Source: Borrelia turicatae 91E135 (lineage in GTDB: Bacteria > Spirochaetota > Spirochaetia > Borreliales > Borreliaceae). From it: DNA of 64,000 nucleotides. Below, one piece after another: positions 8,115 through 19,255 of this stretch; the first letter of the stretch is position 1, and the number at the start of each line of letters is the position of its first letter. A program made the translations under genes and the position numbers. Under the pieces are notes generated by a model. The model was not told where the DNA came from. It did no database searches and saw nothing but the letters and a program-made list of their open reading frames with translations. The stretch is from contig NC_008710.1 of NCBI RefSeq assembly GCF_000012085.2, positions 682,001 to 746,000 of the forward strand, in the 5' to 3' direction.

Positions 8115-9806
8115 CTATTTATTTTCATTTTTTTTTATATTTGGGTAAAAAAGTAAGGTTTTTATTTTTGAGTTTATCTTGATTTTATTATCGAAATTGT
8201 TATTAATTGGGAGTAATAGCAAATTTAAACTCAAAGAATAATTTTTCAAATCTTCAGCTTTTATTGTATTGTAAGATCCTCCTATATTTAAAATAAACCA
8301 TCTCTTAAAACCTCTTTTTGCGATTTTATAATTAATTGTGTATATAATATGTTTTTCGATATTTAAAAAACTTATGAAAAAATTACTGTTTTGATCGTTT
8401 CCTTTAGATATTAAGAATTCTGTGCCATTAATGTATCCTTTTATGTCTTTTTTTGTTTCAATAATTTTTTCATAAGTATCAAAATCATTGTATTTTGCAG
8501 TAATTTTTAAGTTTGTTCCTTTCTCAACTTCGAAAATGGGTATTTCTAGACTTGAATATTCAAGTAAATAATTTGTGTTACTGAGTTTTAGGCTTTTATT
8601 ATTACAAGTTATAACAGAAGGCCATGCTATTTTAATCGATATAAAAAAGCTTGCAAGGTTTTCGTCTAGGAAGAAATCAATTATTGATTTTTCTTTTGTA
8701 TTGAAATTTAAGTATTGCCTAATTCCTACGATTTTTTCATTTGAAAATGAAAATGAACTTTCAATAGTTGGTTCTATAATTATATCTTTTTGTGATAAGA
8801 TTTTAATGTACGTTCTGCAAGAATCTAAAAATTCAGCTTTTCTCTCTTTATATTTGATTTTGTTTAGTTTGCCTTCTTCAAACTTTACATGGTATTTTTC
8901 ATGAGATAGTGTAAAATTGCCCTCCATGTTATATTCAATATTTTTACTTGTAATAGGTTCTAGATTAGTCGAATGATATTCAAAATTTTTATTAACTAAA
9001 AATTCTTTTAAAGAAATTTCATTTATTTGATATTCTTTTAATCTTTTGTTTTGAAATTGTAGTATTATTGCTTGTTCTTTTAATGAGTTAAATTCTGGGA
9101 TTTCTAAGAGCTCTGTGGTTATTTTTTTGCCTTCTAAATTTTGTATTTTAATACTGTAAAAGTTTGCATCTAGTCCTTTTAAAGATAGTAAAAAGTTCTT
9201 TAATTCTTGATTGTTATAGATGTCTTTAATTTCATGAAAGTAAATAAGCGTATCAATATTTTGTTTTTGTGTTTCAGGTTCTTGAATTTCTGATAAAAAT
9301 TGACAGTTATTTTTATAGAAAACTAAATATTTTTTATTATTTTTTGCAATTCTTATTCCTTCTATATAGTTAAAATTCAGTTTTCTATATAGTTCAAGTA
9401 CTCTCTTCCTTAATTTTTCCATATTGTATACGTAAAATGTATGTGGATTATCCTTAAATAAGTCTTTATATCCACTTTTAAATGGGTTTTTTAAAGACCA
9501 GTATAGATCTACGTGTATTTCATCATGTAACATGTATTCATGGGGGCTGCCGCTGTATGTACTTGGAATATAAATATCTTCATTATTTTTGAGTCTGTTA
9601 AAGAACCATTCATTTAATTCTGGATTTAGTTTTAAAATTTCAAAAAAATATGTTGGGAATATCCAATGTATCTTATAGCTGAGATTTTTGTTTTCAATTA
9701 AATATTTGGTATTTGATAAAATGGAATATAATTTACTCTCAGCAAATGCAGTTATTGAAATGATAACAATATAAGTTCTTGAATTTCTAAATTTTCTAAA
9801 CATCAT
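8115..9806 (-). CDS. Large conserved spirochaetal protein of unknown function
   Basis: I do not recognise this 563-residue protein. It has a weakly hydrophobic N-terminus (YIVIISITAF) that is not a convincing signal peptide. A first domain (about 1-180) has regularly spaced aromatic and acidic motifs such as IHWIFPTYFFEIL and YIPSTYSGSPHEYM, which faintly recall the barrel of GH57/GH38-type glycoside hydrolases. A second, beta-rich half is full of Asn, Lys and Glu. I see no kinase motifs (no HRD or DFG). It is divergent from groEL and upstream of bosR. The start could be either of two adjacent ATG codons. Confidence 0.75.
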   Translation of the reverse strand: MMFRKFRNSRTYIVIISITAFAESKLYSILSNTKYLIENKNLSYKIHWIFPTYFFEILKLNPELNEWFFNRLKNNEDIYIPSTYSGSPHEYMLHDEIHVDLYWSLKNPFKSGYKDLFKDNPHTFYVYNMEKLRKRVLELYRKLNFNYIEGIRIAKNNKKYLVFYKNNCQFLSEIQEPETQKQNIDTLIYFHEIKDIYNNQELKNFLLSLKGLDANFYSIKIQNLEGKKITTELLEIPEFNSLKEQAIILQFQNKRLKEYQINEISLKEFLVNKNFEYHSTNLEPITSKNIEYNMEGNFTLSHEKYHVKFEEGKLNKIKYKERKAEFLDSCRTYIKILSQKDIIIEPTIESSFSFSNEKIVGIRQYLNFNTKEKSIIDFFLDENLASFFISIKIAWPSVITCNNKSLKLSNTNYLLEYSSLEIPIFEVEKGTNLKITAKYNDFDTYEKIIETKKDIKGYINGTEFLISKGNDQNSNFFISFLNIEKHIIYTINYKIAKRGFKRWFILNIGGSYNTIKAEDLKNYSLSLNLLLLPINNNFDNKIKINSKIKTLLFYPNIKKNENK

Positions 9807-9906
9807 AAAAAATCTTTACATAAGTATATATTAGATTAGTATAACTGGTATTGATTTTACAGTAAATTGCTGCAAAGAGGTTTCTTGATTTTTATGTTAT
9901 TTTGTC

Positions 9907-9935
9907 TTGATTAATGAGTAAAAAAATTTTATATT
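9907..9935 (+). promoter_or_regulatory. Candidate groEL promoter
   Basis: TTGATT (9907-9912), a 17-base spacer and TATATT (9930-9935) form a plausible sigma70-type promoter. A second -10-like TATAAT lies at 9970-9975 without a clear -35. No CIRCE-type heat-shock operator is present in the 218-base gap. Confidence 0.45.
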
Positions 9936-9948
9936 TTTATAGTGATAT

Positions 9949-9963
9949 GTATGAAGTTCATAC
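9949..9963. promoter_or_regulatory. Perfect 7-1-7 palindrome upstream of groEL
   Basis: GTATGAA-G-TTCATAC is a perfect 15-base palindrome. It lies 13 bases after the candidate -10 element at 9930-9935 and six bases before the alternative TATAAT at 9970. It is in the right place to be an operator controlling groEL. Its sequence is unlike CIRCE. Confidence 0.5.
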
Positions 9964-9997
9964 TAACTTTATAATGTGATATTTAATTTAACTTTAA

Positions 9998-11659
<1,662 letters not shown>

Positions 11660-11717
11660 GTTAGTTTTACACAAATTTCTCCTTGATTAGGATGTTTATT
11701 GCAGTAAGGAGCTAGAT

Positions 11718-12014
11718 TTGAGTGAAAATGAGTTTGTCTTTTGTATAGGTTATGATGGTTCTAAGGCAATAGTAGATAAAGAGCTTTTAAGTCAGCATAA
11801 AGATAAGAGTGTAGAGGAGCTTTGCGAACTTGGATTTTATAGAAGTGCTTTTAGCAAGGCTCTTTATAAAAATGATGATACTCTTATTGAGTACTTAATT
11901 GACAGGTATAATAAGATTAGCAAATCTAGTTATAGTAAAAGAGAGGAGCTTGAGCTCCTCTTTGGAGTAGTTTATCCAGGTAATATTGCTAGTATAAAAG
12001 TTACTTATGTTTAA
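11718..12014 (+). CDS. Small conserved protein of unknown function
   Basis: This 98-residue acidic protein starts at a TTG with AAGGAG at good spacing. It has no signal peptide or membrane segment. Visible features are an opening FVFCIGYDGSKAIVDK, a central helical, leucine-rich region (VEELCELGFYRSAFSKAL) and a C-terminal LLFGVVYPG. I do not recognise a family. It lies 58 bases after groEL and abuts yajC, so it is probably transcribed with the Sec genes, with groEL, or with both. A strong hairpin lies inside its coding sequence (11942-11961). Confidence 0.75.
   Translation: MSENEFVFCIGYDGSKAIVDKELLSQHKDKSVEELCELGFYRSAFSKALYKNDDTLIEYLIDRYNKISKSSYSKREELELLFGVVYPGNIASIKVTYV
11942..11961 (+). 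other. Intragenic hairpin
   Basis: AGAGGAGC and GCTCCTCT form an 8-bp GC-containing stem with a TTGA loop, followed by TT. It lies within the small gene between groEL and yajC. It resembles a weak terminator or pause site, but it is inside a coding region. Confidence 0.45.
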
Positions 12015-12029
12015 ATGTTAGGAAATTTT

Positions 12030-12338
12030 ATGTTTTTATTGCAAGATTTTAGCCATAGCAGTAGTTTTTTTAGGAGTTTATTGGTTTTTATTCCCGTAAT
12101 TGCTATATTTTGGTTTTTAGTAATATCGCCTCAGCGTAAAGAAGAGAAGAAAAAAAAGGATATGATCAAAAACCTTAAAAAGGGTGATAAGGTCTTAACT
12201 ATAGGTGGAATTTTTGGGATTGTTAAAAAGGTTAATGATTCTGAAGTTATACTTGAACTTAGTCCAACTTCAGAGGTAAGGTTTATAAAAAATTCAGTTG
12301 AAAGAGTTATTCTTGACGAAATTAAAGATAAAAATTAA
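12030..12338 (+). CDS. yajC: Sec translocase accessory protein YajC
   Basis: YajC is a small inner-membrane subunit associated with SecDF. The product of about 102 residues has one membrane helix (roughly residues 15-35) followed by the family motif ISPQRKEEKKKKDM and a soluble KGDKVLTIGGIFG domain. I chose the ATG at 12030 because TTAGGA lies seven bases upstream; an in-frame ATG at 12015 is also possible. It precedes secD and secF in the usual order. Confidence 0.92.
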   Translation: MFLLQDFSHSSSFFRSLLVFIPVIAIFWFLVISPQRKEEKKKKDMIKNLKKGDKVLTIGGIFGIVKKVNDSEVILELSPTSEVRFIKNSVERVILDEIKDKN

Positions 12339-12428
12339 GGCGTTAGAAGCGATTTAATATATAATATTAATTTGAATGTTCATTTAGCATGATATTTAAG
12401 TTAAATTAATGTAATAAGGGTGTTATTT

Positions 12429-14192
12429 ATGAATAAAGTCTCTAAATTTATATTAATACTATGTGTGACATCATTTGCTTATCTTTTAATATTTCCTACT
12501 CTAAAATGGTATTTTTTTACTAACGATGAGGATAAAAAAATTAGTTTATATTCAAAAGAGGCTTTAAGGGATTATTCTAAAAATAAGGCATTGAGTTCAC
12601 TTATTGAACTTAAAAAGTTGTATCAAAAGAATCCTAATGCTCAAATTCCAGATGATTTGAAGTATTTAATTCCAATTGCTCAAAATAACTATAAGATTTA
12701 TGGAAAGGAGTTTCCCAAATCTTTTGATAATGTCAAAGTCTTAAGAGATGGGTTTTTAACAGATGCTGATATTGAAGAACTTAGTCTTGAAATTTATAGG
12801 TATTATGAAGAGATAAAGAGGAATAAAAACAGAATAATACAACTTGGACTTGATTTGTCTGGAGGAATGAGTGTTACTATTTCTCTTGATTATTCAGGTC
12901 TTGAACAAAAATTGGGAAGAACTTTGAGTTTTCAAGAAAAGGAAGAAGCTTTTGACCGTACAATGCAAATACTTAAAGATAGAGTAGATACCTTTGGGCT
13001 TACAGAGCCTAAGATTACGAGGGAAGCAAGTGGAAATAAGATTTTCTTAGATGTTCCAGGAGAAAGGGATGAGAAGCGTGTTGATTCTCTTTTAAGTGGT
13101 AGAGGAAATTTGCTCTTTTATGTGGTTGATAATGAGGCTACTTCTGTTCTTAATACTAAAATACTAGAAGCTGGACCTCTTTACTCAATTTCTGATATTA
13201 AAAATAGCATGGGACTTGGAGAGAATAAGAAAATTTTTCCTTGGTATGTTAAGGATTCTTATGGTATTGATGATGAATCTACAGTTCGTTATTATGTTGT
13301 TGATTCTAGTGTTGAGAGTTCGTTTGATGGTTCCCATATTAGTGATGCTGGGGTGTTAAACGATCACAAGACAGGTAGAGATGTGGTTACATTTAATCTA
13401 GATAATGAGGGAAGTGAAAAATTTTTTGAAATTACCAAAAAAAATATTGGTAAGGCTTTAGCTGTAGTTATGGAAGGAAAAATTAAATCAGTAGCTAATA
13501 TTAGTCATGCTATTGCTGGTGGAAATGTTTCAATTCAGGGGGATTCTTTTGATAAGCGCGAAGCTAGTGAGCTTGCACTTGTTTTTAAAACAGCAGCTTT
13601 TCCAGTTGAAATAAAGATAGATGATTTAAGAGTTATTGGACCTACTATTGGAGAAAAAACAGTTAAACTTGGAATAAAAGCATCTCTTCTTGCGCTTGTT
13701 TTGGTTTTCTTATTTATGTTGGCATATTACAAGATAAGTGGTTTTGTAGCGGGTTTTTCATTGGTTATTTATAATTTATTTTTAATATTGGCAATTTTGT
13801 CAGCATTTAACTTTACTTTGACTCTTACAAGTATTGCAGGTCTTGTGTTAACGATGGGTATGGCTGTTGATATTAACATAATTATTTATGAGCGGATTAA
13901 GGAAGAGATTAGAAATGGTCGAAAATTTGAGAGAGCATTTGATGATGGATTTAAAAAAGCTTTTTGGGCAATAATGGATTCAAATATTACAACATTTATT
14001 GCTGTGCTTTTTTTAACTCTTCTTGGAACCGGGACTATTCAAGGTTTTGCTTGGACTTTGTCTATAGGGATTGTAGCATCACTTTTTAGTAGTTTAATCT
14101 TTTCAAGGTTTATTTTGGAATTTATTATGTCTTTTAGTAAAAGCAAATGTTTAAGTATCTCTTGGAGTTCAAATTATGCAAAAGGTGTTTAA
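12429..14192 (+). CDS. secD: Protein translocase subunit SecD
   Basis: SecD uses the proton motive force to help pull proteins across the inner membrane. The 587-residue product has an N-terminal membrane anchor, a large periplasmic domain with the signature LGLDLSGGMSV near residue 140, and a C-terminal block of five membrane helices with GLVLTMGMAVDINIIIYERI. The ATG at 12429 has AAGGG at good spacing, while a GTG at 12420 is in frame but less likely. It overlaps secF by 17 bases. Confidence 0.97.
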   Translation: MNKVSKFILILCVTSFAYLLIFPTLKWYFFTNDEDKKISLYSKEALRDYSKNKALSSLIELKKLYQKNPNAQIPDDLKYLIPIAQNNYKIYGKEFPKSFDNVKVLRDGFLTDADIEELSLEIYRYYEEIKRNKNRIIQLGLDLSGGMSVTISLDYSGLEQKLGRTLSFQEKEEAFDRTMQILKDRVDTFGLTEPKITREASGNKIFLDVPGERDEKRVDSLLSGRGNLLFYVVDNEATSVLNTKILEAGPLYSISDIKNSMGLGENKKIFPWYVKDSYGIDDESTVRYYVVDSSVESSFDGSHISDAGVLNDHKTGRDVVTFNLDNEGSEKFFEITKKNIGKALAVVMEGKIKSVANISHAIAGGNVSIQGDSFDKREASELALVFKTAAFPVEIKIDDLRVIGPTIGEKTVKLGIKASLLALVLVFLFMLAYYKISGFVAGFSLVIYNLFLILAILSAFNFTLTLTSIAGLVLTMGMAVDINIIIYERIKEEIRNGRKFERAFDDGFKKAFWAIMDSNITTFIAVLFLTLLGTGTIQGFAWTLSIGIVASLFSSLIFSRFILEFIMSFSKSKCLSISWSSNYAKGV

Positions 14193-15075
14193 TTTTTTAA
14201 AATATGGAAATAAAGTTATTATAGTTAGTTTTTGTATGATTTTATCAGGTTTTATTTATACTTTTATGTATCATGGTGGTTATAATTGGGGAATAGACTT
14301 TTCTTCAGGAGTTAACATTAATTTTGTAATAGATAAATCAGGTATTAAAGATTATGATATACAAAGAATACTCTCTTCAGTTTATAAAACATTTGATGTT
14401 AATAAAATTATTTCAAGTGATGAGTCTAAGAGTCAGTTCTCTATTATAGTGAAGTCAGACATTACTGATTATGCTTTAAAAAAAGAGATTCACAGTACAT
14501 TAATTGATAAATTGAATACTGAGTTTGGTGCCAATGTTGAAATTCTTGATTCTTATTTTATTGATTCGAATTTTTCATCTATTTTAAGGACAAAATCAAT
14601 GTTATTGGTTTGTTTAACATTTACACTTATTTTATTTTATGTGGCGTTGAGATTTAGGTTGAGTTATGCTGTTGCATCAATATTTGCAACGATACATGAT
14701 ATACTTTTTGTAGTTGCTTTTTTAGGGATATTTAGGATAGAAATAAATAGTTCAATAATCGTTTCTATATTGACAATTATTGGGTATTCTTTAAATGACA
14801 CGATAATTATTTTTGATAGAATTAGGGAAAATTCTAGGAATATGACAGATACTTTATTTTTAAATATTTTAAATGTAAGTATTAAGCAAACTTTATCAAG
14901 AACTATTTTGACATCTATGACGACATTCGTTGCTGTGCTTTCTATTTATGTGTTTACTGAGGGAGCTATTAAAGATTTTTCTCTAATATTTATGGTAGGT
15001 GTTGTTGTTGGTACTTATTCTTCAATTTTTATAGCTTCTCCTATTCTTTTAAGTTGTTATAAAAAAATTAAATAG
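14176..15075 (+). CDS. secF: Protein translocase subunit SecF
   Basis: This is the partner of SecD, 299 residues. A first membrane helix is followed by a periplasmic segment with the motif WGIDFSSGVNINF, then five C-terminal helices with IIGYSLNDTIIIFDRIREN. It begins inside the end of secD with GGAG upstream, which suggests coupled translation. The length is normal for SecF. Confidence 0.97.
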   Translation: MQKVFNFLKYGNKVIIVSFCMILSGFIYTFMYHGGYNWGIDFSSGVNINFVIDKSGIKDYDIQRILSSVYKTFDVNKIISSDESKSQFSIIVKSDITDYALKKEIHSTLIDKLNTEFGANVEILDSYFIDSNFSSILRTKSMLLVCLTFTLILFYVALRFRLSYAVASIFATIHDILFVVAFLGIFRIEINSSIIVSILTIIGYSLNDTIIIFDRIRENSRNMTDTLFLNILNVSIKQTLSRTILTSMTTFVAVLSIYVFTEGAIKDFSLIFMVGVVVGTYSSIFIASPILLSCYKKIK

Positions 15076-15098
15076 ATGTTTTGTTATAATATTATGAT

Positions 15099-16250
15099 AT
15101 GAAGTTTCTTGATTTTGGTTCATTAGGGTTTTATAGGTTTTTTGATTTTCAAAAACATTTAAATTTTAGTATTTTTAGATATAGTTTAATAAATTATTAT
15201 TCTTATAAGGAACAGTCAAGTCTTATTAATGATGCCAATTTGCTTAAAAGTAAGATTATCTTTTTAGATAAAGTTCATAAAGATATTGCTAGAGTTGCTA
15301 GTACTTCTTCAAAGTTAAATGATAGTTTAAATATTAATAAGAAAATATTTTGTGATGCTTTGGTCATTATTAAAAATTTGATAAAAAAATATTATCCGTC
15401 ATCAGAATTTTTAAATTTGGAATATGATGTACTTTTAAGTAATGAAGATACTTTTAATAAATTTTTAGATAAACTTAGATATTTGAATTTTAGGGTAGAT
15501 CTTAAGAAAAAGATTGAGGAATTTGATAGAAAAAATAAAACCCCATATTCTTGCATAAAAATTGCCACTTTTTTTATTAAAGAAGAGTTTTTGGAAAGAT
15601 TGGCAAATACGATTGATTTCTTTTCTAATGAGGCTAATAATAGTAGTTTGGATTTAATTAATAAGGAAATTGATGAGTATTGTGAAAAGGTGGAGCAGGT
15701 TAAGGTAAGTGAGTATATTAAAGATACACATAAAAAATTTGTTATAGAATATGCAAAAGAAAGAATATCAAAAATTATGAAAGATCATAGTCTTGATATA
15801 TCTAAGTTGCTTGTTAAAATTTCTTTATTAGATATTACTATTCAGTGTTTTGAGAGTTATTATTTGAATTTATTAGAGACCCTTAATATTCTTTTGTCTA
15901 TAAGTAATATTATTGAGATTGGTTTAGATGAATTGCCAGGTGCTATTTTTAATGAGTGGAATGAGTTTATTTATTTGCGTAGAAAAGAGTTTCAGAAACT
16001 TGTTTTAATATCAGATTGTGTTTTTCAGAAAAGGATAATATCTATTATAAATTCCGGAGGTTGGAAGTTTACTTTCTTTAGTCTTTCTCCTCGTCAAGGT
16101 GATATTATTCAATTTTCAGTAGATGTTAATAAAAATTTTAATAATATTGAAGATGGAATTAAGGAATATGAACTTAAAATAAACAGGTTTAATGATTTTA
16201 AGCTTGACTGGGAGAAAAGCTTGAAAAATTTTGAGCATTTATTTGTTTAA
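15099..16250 (+). CDS. Conserved spirochaetal protein, helical, function unknown
   Basis: I do not recognise this 383-residue protein. It is rich in Lys, Asp, Leu and Ile and looks mainly helical, with coiled-coil-like stretches around residues 40-75 and 180-235. No signal peptide or membrane span is visible. The C-terminus contains a more ordered block (WKFTFFSLSPRQGDIIQF). It follows secF by 23 bases on the same strand and ends five bases from the convergent dnaJ-like gene. Confidence 0.8.
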   Translation: MKFLDFGSLGFYRFFDFQKHLNFSIFRYSLINYYSYKEQSSLINDANLLKSKIIFLDKVHKDIARVASTSSKLNDSLNINKKIFCDALVIIKNLIKKYYPSSEFLNLEYDVLLSNEDTFNKFLDKLRYLNFRVDLKKKIEEFDRKNKTPYSCIKIATFFIKEEFLERLANTIDFFSNEANNSSLDLINKEIDEYCEKVEQVKVSEYIKDTHKKFVIEYAKERISKIMKDHSLDISKLLVKISLLDITIQCFESYYLNLLETLNILLSISNIIEIGLDELPGAIFNEWNEFIYLRRKEFQKLVLISDCVFQKRIISIINSGGWKFTFFSLSPRQGDIIQFSVDVNKNFNNIEDGIKEYELKINRFNDFKLDWEKSLKNFEHLFV

Positions 16251-16255
16251 AATTT

Positions 16256-17095
16256 CTAATTATATATTTCTTTTAGTCGTTCATATATTTTTTTTACTTC
16301 ATCGTTAATGATTTTAGGAACATCTACTATTAGTTTAACTCTGAGATCCCCTTTATTGGTATTGCCAAGTGCAGGCATGCCAAGACCTTTTAAACTTAGT
16401 ATTTCTTCATTTTTTGTATCTTTTGGAATTTTTATCTTTATTTTTTTACCTTCAATTGTTTCAAAGACTTTTTCACTACCCAAAGCTATTTCCCATGGAT
16501 ATACATTAATTTTTGTTTCTAAATTTCGTTCTTTTAAAGTAAAATTTTTATAACTTGATATTTCAAATTTGATAATTAGGTTACTTCTTTTCCCAGAAAT
16601 TGGATTTATGTTTCCCTTTCCGTTAAACTTTAATTTAGTAGTCTCAATTGTTCCCTTTGGAATATTAATGTCAATTTTTTCGTTGTTTATTAATATTGAT
16701 TTTTTACCCCCCATATAAGCGTCATATAGTGAAATTTTAATAGTTATCTCTGTATCTTTAAGTGTGCCTCTTGTAGCTCCTCCAAAAATATCAGAGAATA
16801 AATCGAAGCTTTCAAAATTATGAAAGTCAGTATTCTTAAATCCTTTACTAAATCCCTCTGTGTTGAAATTATTATTAAAATTTGCACTTCCAAAATTATC
16901 ATAATTGGCTTTTTTTTGAGGAGATGAGAGAATTTCATAAGCCTCATTTATTTCTTTAAATTTTTCTTCGGCAAATTTGTTTCCTTTATTTTTGTCAGGA
17001 TGATATTTTATAGCTAATTTTTTATAGGCTTTTTTGATTTCTTCTGTTGTAGCGTTTTTGTGTATTCCAAGTATGTTGTAATAGTCTTTAGACAT
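16256..17095 (-). CDS. DnaJ-family co-chaperone without zinc fingers (CbpA-like)
   Basis: J-domain proteins stimulate the ATPase of DnaK. The 279-residue product has a complete J domain with HPD at 32-34, a Phe/Asn/Gly-rich linker (about 70-110) and the two beta-rich substrate-binding domains. It has no CXXCXGXG zinc repeats, so it is a type II (CbpA/DnaJB1-like) protein and not the main DnaJ. It is convergent with the preceding gene and divergent from the hemW-like gene. Confidence 0.92.
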   Translation of the reverse strand: MSKDYYNILGIHKNATTEEIKKAYKKLAIKYHPDKNKGNKFAEEKFKEINEAYEILSSPQKKANYDNFGSANFNNNFNTEGFSKGFKNTDFHNFESFDLFSDIFGGATRGTLKDTEITIKISLYDAYMGGKKSILINNEKIDINIPKGTIETTKLKFNGKGNINPISGKRSNLIIKFEISSYKNFTLKERNLETKINVYPWEIALGSEKVFETIEGKKIKIKIPKDTKNEEILSLKGLGMPALGNTNKGDLRVKLIVDVPKIINDEVKKIYERLKEIYN

Positions 17096-17215
17096 TCAAA
17101 CCTCTTGTTTTTATTTTTCGTGTTATATTGAAGTTATTTAAATTCATTATAATTGATGCTATCATTATATATATTATAATTAAACTTAAATTTTTTAAAG
17201 GCTGTTTATAAAGTA

Positions 17216-18355
17216 GTGAATTTTTTGCGTTTAACGGATTTAAGTATTTATATTGATCTCACCAAGTGTTTTAGTTATGTTTTTTTTGATAAAATATTGC
17301 AAGAATTGTCTTATTATTTAAAGGTTTTGGGGTCTCCACAAATTAAGACTCTTTATATTAAATACGAAACTTCAGGGCTTGGTAATGATTCTGATTTAGA
17401 ATCTTTTTTAACTTCTCTATCTCAAAATTTTGATTTTCTTACATTGGATGAATTTACCTTTGAATTACATCCTTTAGAGATTACACTTTCGCTTTTAGCA
17501 ATTTTAAATGATTTTTCTGTTAGTAGGATTAGTATTGATATAAAGAGTTTTTCTTCAAAATTGTTAAAAGTGATGGGTGTTTATGAGATATCTGTAGCTG
17601 AAATAAATAACGCAGTAAATGGTATTCGTAAATTTGATTTTGATTTGAATATTGACTTAAATGTTAATATTCCTTATCAAGAAAAAATGCATCTTAGGAA
17701 TGATTTAGTAAAGTTAGTTGCATGTGCTCCTGAACATATTTGTCTTTCAGAAATTCTAGTTGATGGGGAAAATTGTATTATTGATTTTTTTAAAGATGTT
17801 TCTTCCAATTATAATGAGGCTAAGGCTGAAGATTTTTGGTTTTATGCTTTTGATTTTTTGGAATCCAATGGCTATATGAATTATGAGATTTCAAATTTTG
17901 CCTTAAAGGGGCATGAGAGTAAACATAATTTGCGATATTGGGAGCTTAAACCATATTTGGGTCTTGGGGTAAATTCTGTTAGTTTGCTTGTTATTTCCAA
18001 AGGTGATGGTCTTAAGGCTGTGATTAAGATGGATGATAATTTTTTAGGTGTTGGGAAATCTACAGCAGCTTTTGAGATTTTAAGTGATTTAGATTTTTTT
18101 ATTTGTCATTTTATTACAAATCTTGGGACTAAGAAGGGTCTTGAAGTTTCTGTTTTAAAGCGTAGATTTATATATAATCAGGAAGATTTTTGTAATTTTA
18201 TTAATTATCTTTTGAGATTAAGTAAAGGAGTTGTTTTTAGCAATGATATTCTTTATTTGGATGGACATGAAAGATTTAAATTGGATTTTTATCTTCGGTT
18301 GATTAGAGAATATTTAGTTAGCAATTCTTTTAAAGTGAATTTTAAGTTTCTTTAA
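17216..18355 (+). CDS. HemW/HemN-like protein lacking the radical-SAM cysteines
   Basis: The 379-residue product is clearly related to HemW, formerly annotated as oxygen-independent coproporphyrinogen oxidase. It keeps [25 protein letters not shown] and YLGLGVNS. However, at the place of the usual YIHIPFC-x3-C-x2-C there is SIYIDLTKC with only one cysteine (Cys18), and the GGGTP-type SAM site is also unrecognisable. It should not bind a [4Fe-4S] cluster. The start is uncertain: GTG at 17216 has only a weak, distant AAAGG, and a TTG follows at 17225. Its 3' end overlaps rpiA by 14 bases. Confidence 0.85.
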   Translation: MNFLRLTDLSIYIDLTKCFSYVFFDKILQELSYYLKVLGSPQIKTLYIKYETSGLGNDSDLESFLTSLSQNFDFLTLDEFTFELHPLEITLSLLAILNDFSVSRISIDIKSFSSKLLKVMGVYEISVAEINNAVNGIRKFDFDLNIDLNVNIPYQEKMHLRNDLVKLVACAPEHICLSEILVDGENCIIDFFKDVSSNYNEAKAEDFWFYAFDFLESNGYMNYEISNFALKGHESKHNLRYWELKPYLGLGVNSVSLLVISKGDGLKAVIKMDDNFLGVGKSTAAFEILSDLDFFICHFITNLGTKKGLEVSVLKRRFIYNQEDFCNFINYLLRLSKGVVFSNDILYLDGHERFKLDFYLRLIREYLVSNSFKVNFKFL

Positions 18356-19028
18356 TCTGTCCATTTTGATAGTATATGATCTTAGTGTTTTGATGGTTAA
18401 AAATACCAATTTCAAGTATTCCTGGGAGTAATTTAAAGTATTTTTCAGCCCCTTTAGGGTTTTCGACATTCATTTTTACATCTAAGATGTAGTTATTATT
18501 ATCAGTTATTATTGGTCCTGATTTAGACTTACAAGTCCTTAAAACAGGGTTAAAGTTCATGTTTGCTAAGTTTGCTGTAATAAATGCAAGAGCATCTGGA
18601 ACAATTTCAATTGGTACAGATGCTCTTGTTCCTAAAGTTTGTACAATTTTTGTTTCATCTGCAATAATCAATAATTGATGAGAATTATATGCCACTATTT
18701 TTTCCATTAGATGAGCTGCTCCACCACCCTTTATTAGGGCTTTTGTTTCTAATAAAATTTCATCGGCTCCGTCGATTGTTATGTCTATATTTTTGCTGAG
18801 TTTTGTAAATTTGGATTCATATGTAATATTTTCTCTTGCAAGTAAGTATTTTGTATCACTACTTGTTGGGTAAAGTTTTAGGTTTTTTAAGTCCCCAGAT
18901 TTTATTTTTTTGCTTAAATATTTAATTGCATAAAAAACCGTTGTTCCTGTTCCAATTCCAAGGTGCATGTTGCTTTTTACATAATGATCAATTGCGTATT
19001 GTGAAACTAACTTTTTTTGTTCTTCCAT
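18342..19028 (-). CDS. rpiA: Ribose-5-phosphate isomerase A
   Basis: RpiA interconverts ribose-5-P and ribulose-5-P in the non-oxidative pentose phosphate pathway. The 228-residue product has the phosphate-binding GIGTGTT, the catalytic region DGADEI and [12 protein letters not shown], all typical of the family. Its length is normal. It converges with the hemW-like gene, with 14 bases of overlap, so no terminator lies between them. Confidence 0.96.
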   Translation of the reverse strand: MEEQKKLVSQYAIDHYVKSNMHLGIGTGTTVFYAIKYLSKKIKSGDLKNLKLYPTSSDTKYLLARENITYESKFTKLSKNIDITIDGADEILLETKALIKGGGAAHLMEKIVAYNSHQLLIIADETKIVQTLGTRASVPIEIVPDALAFITANLANMNFNPVLRTCKSKSGPIITDNNNYILDVKMNVENPKGAEKYFKLLPGILEIGIFNHQNTKIIYYQNGQIKET

Positions 19029-19203
19029 TATGTATTATCCTTAATCATATAGATTTACTTATAGACTTGTAGGGTAAATTATATCATTAAGAATAATATA
19101 ATCAATAGTATTAGATTTTTAGTAAAATCTTTTAATAACGTATTGTATTTATGGTTGTGAGAGAATTTTTGAGTATTAACATTAGTTAGATTTTGTGTTA
19201 ATT

Positions 19204-19209
19204 TATAAT
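19204..19209 (+). promoter_or_regulatory. Candidate -10 element for gpmA
   Basis: A perfect TATAAT lies 47 bases before the gpmA start in the 227-base divergent gap. No convincing -35 hexamer is present at 16-18 bases. Confidence 0.35.
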
Positions 19210-19255
19210 TGATAAAGTGTTATTAAAGTAATAAAAACATTTCTTAGGAGATTTT

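Noticed and set aside
17216-18355. A frameshift in the hemW-like gene as the reason for the missing cysteines
   Set aside because: The frame is continuous through the N-terminal SIYI region, and the conserved motifs further on are in the same frame.
19113-19130. AGATTTT/AAAATCT repeat in the rpiA-gpmA gap as a terminator
   Set aside because: It lies between divergent genes, where no transcript should end, and the stem is almost all A-T.
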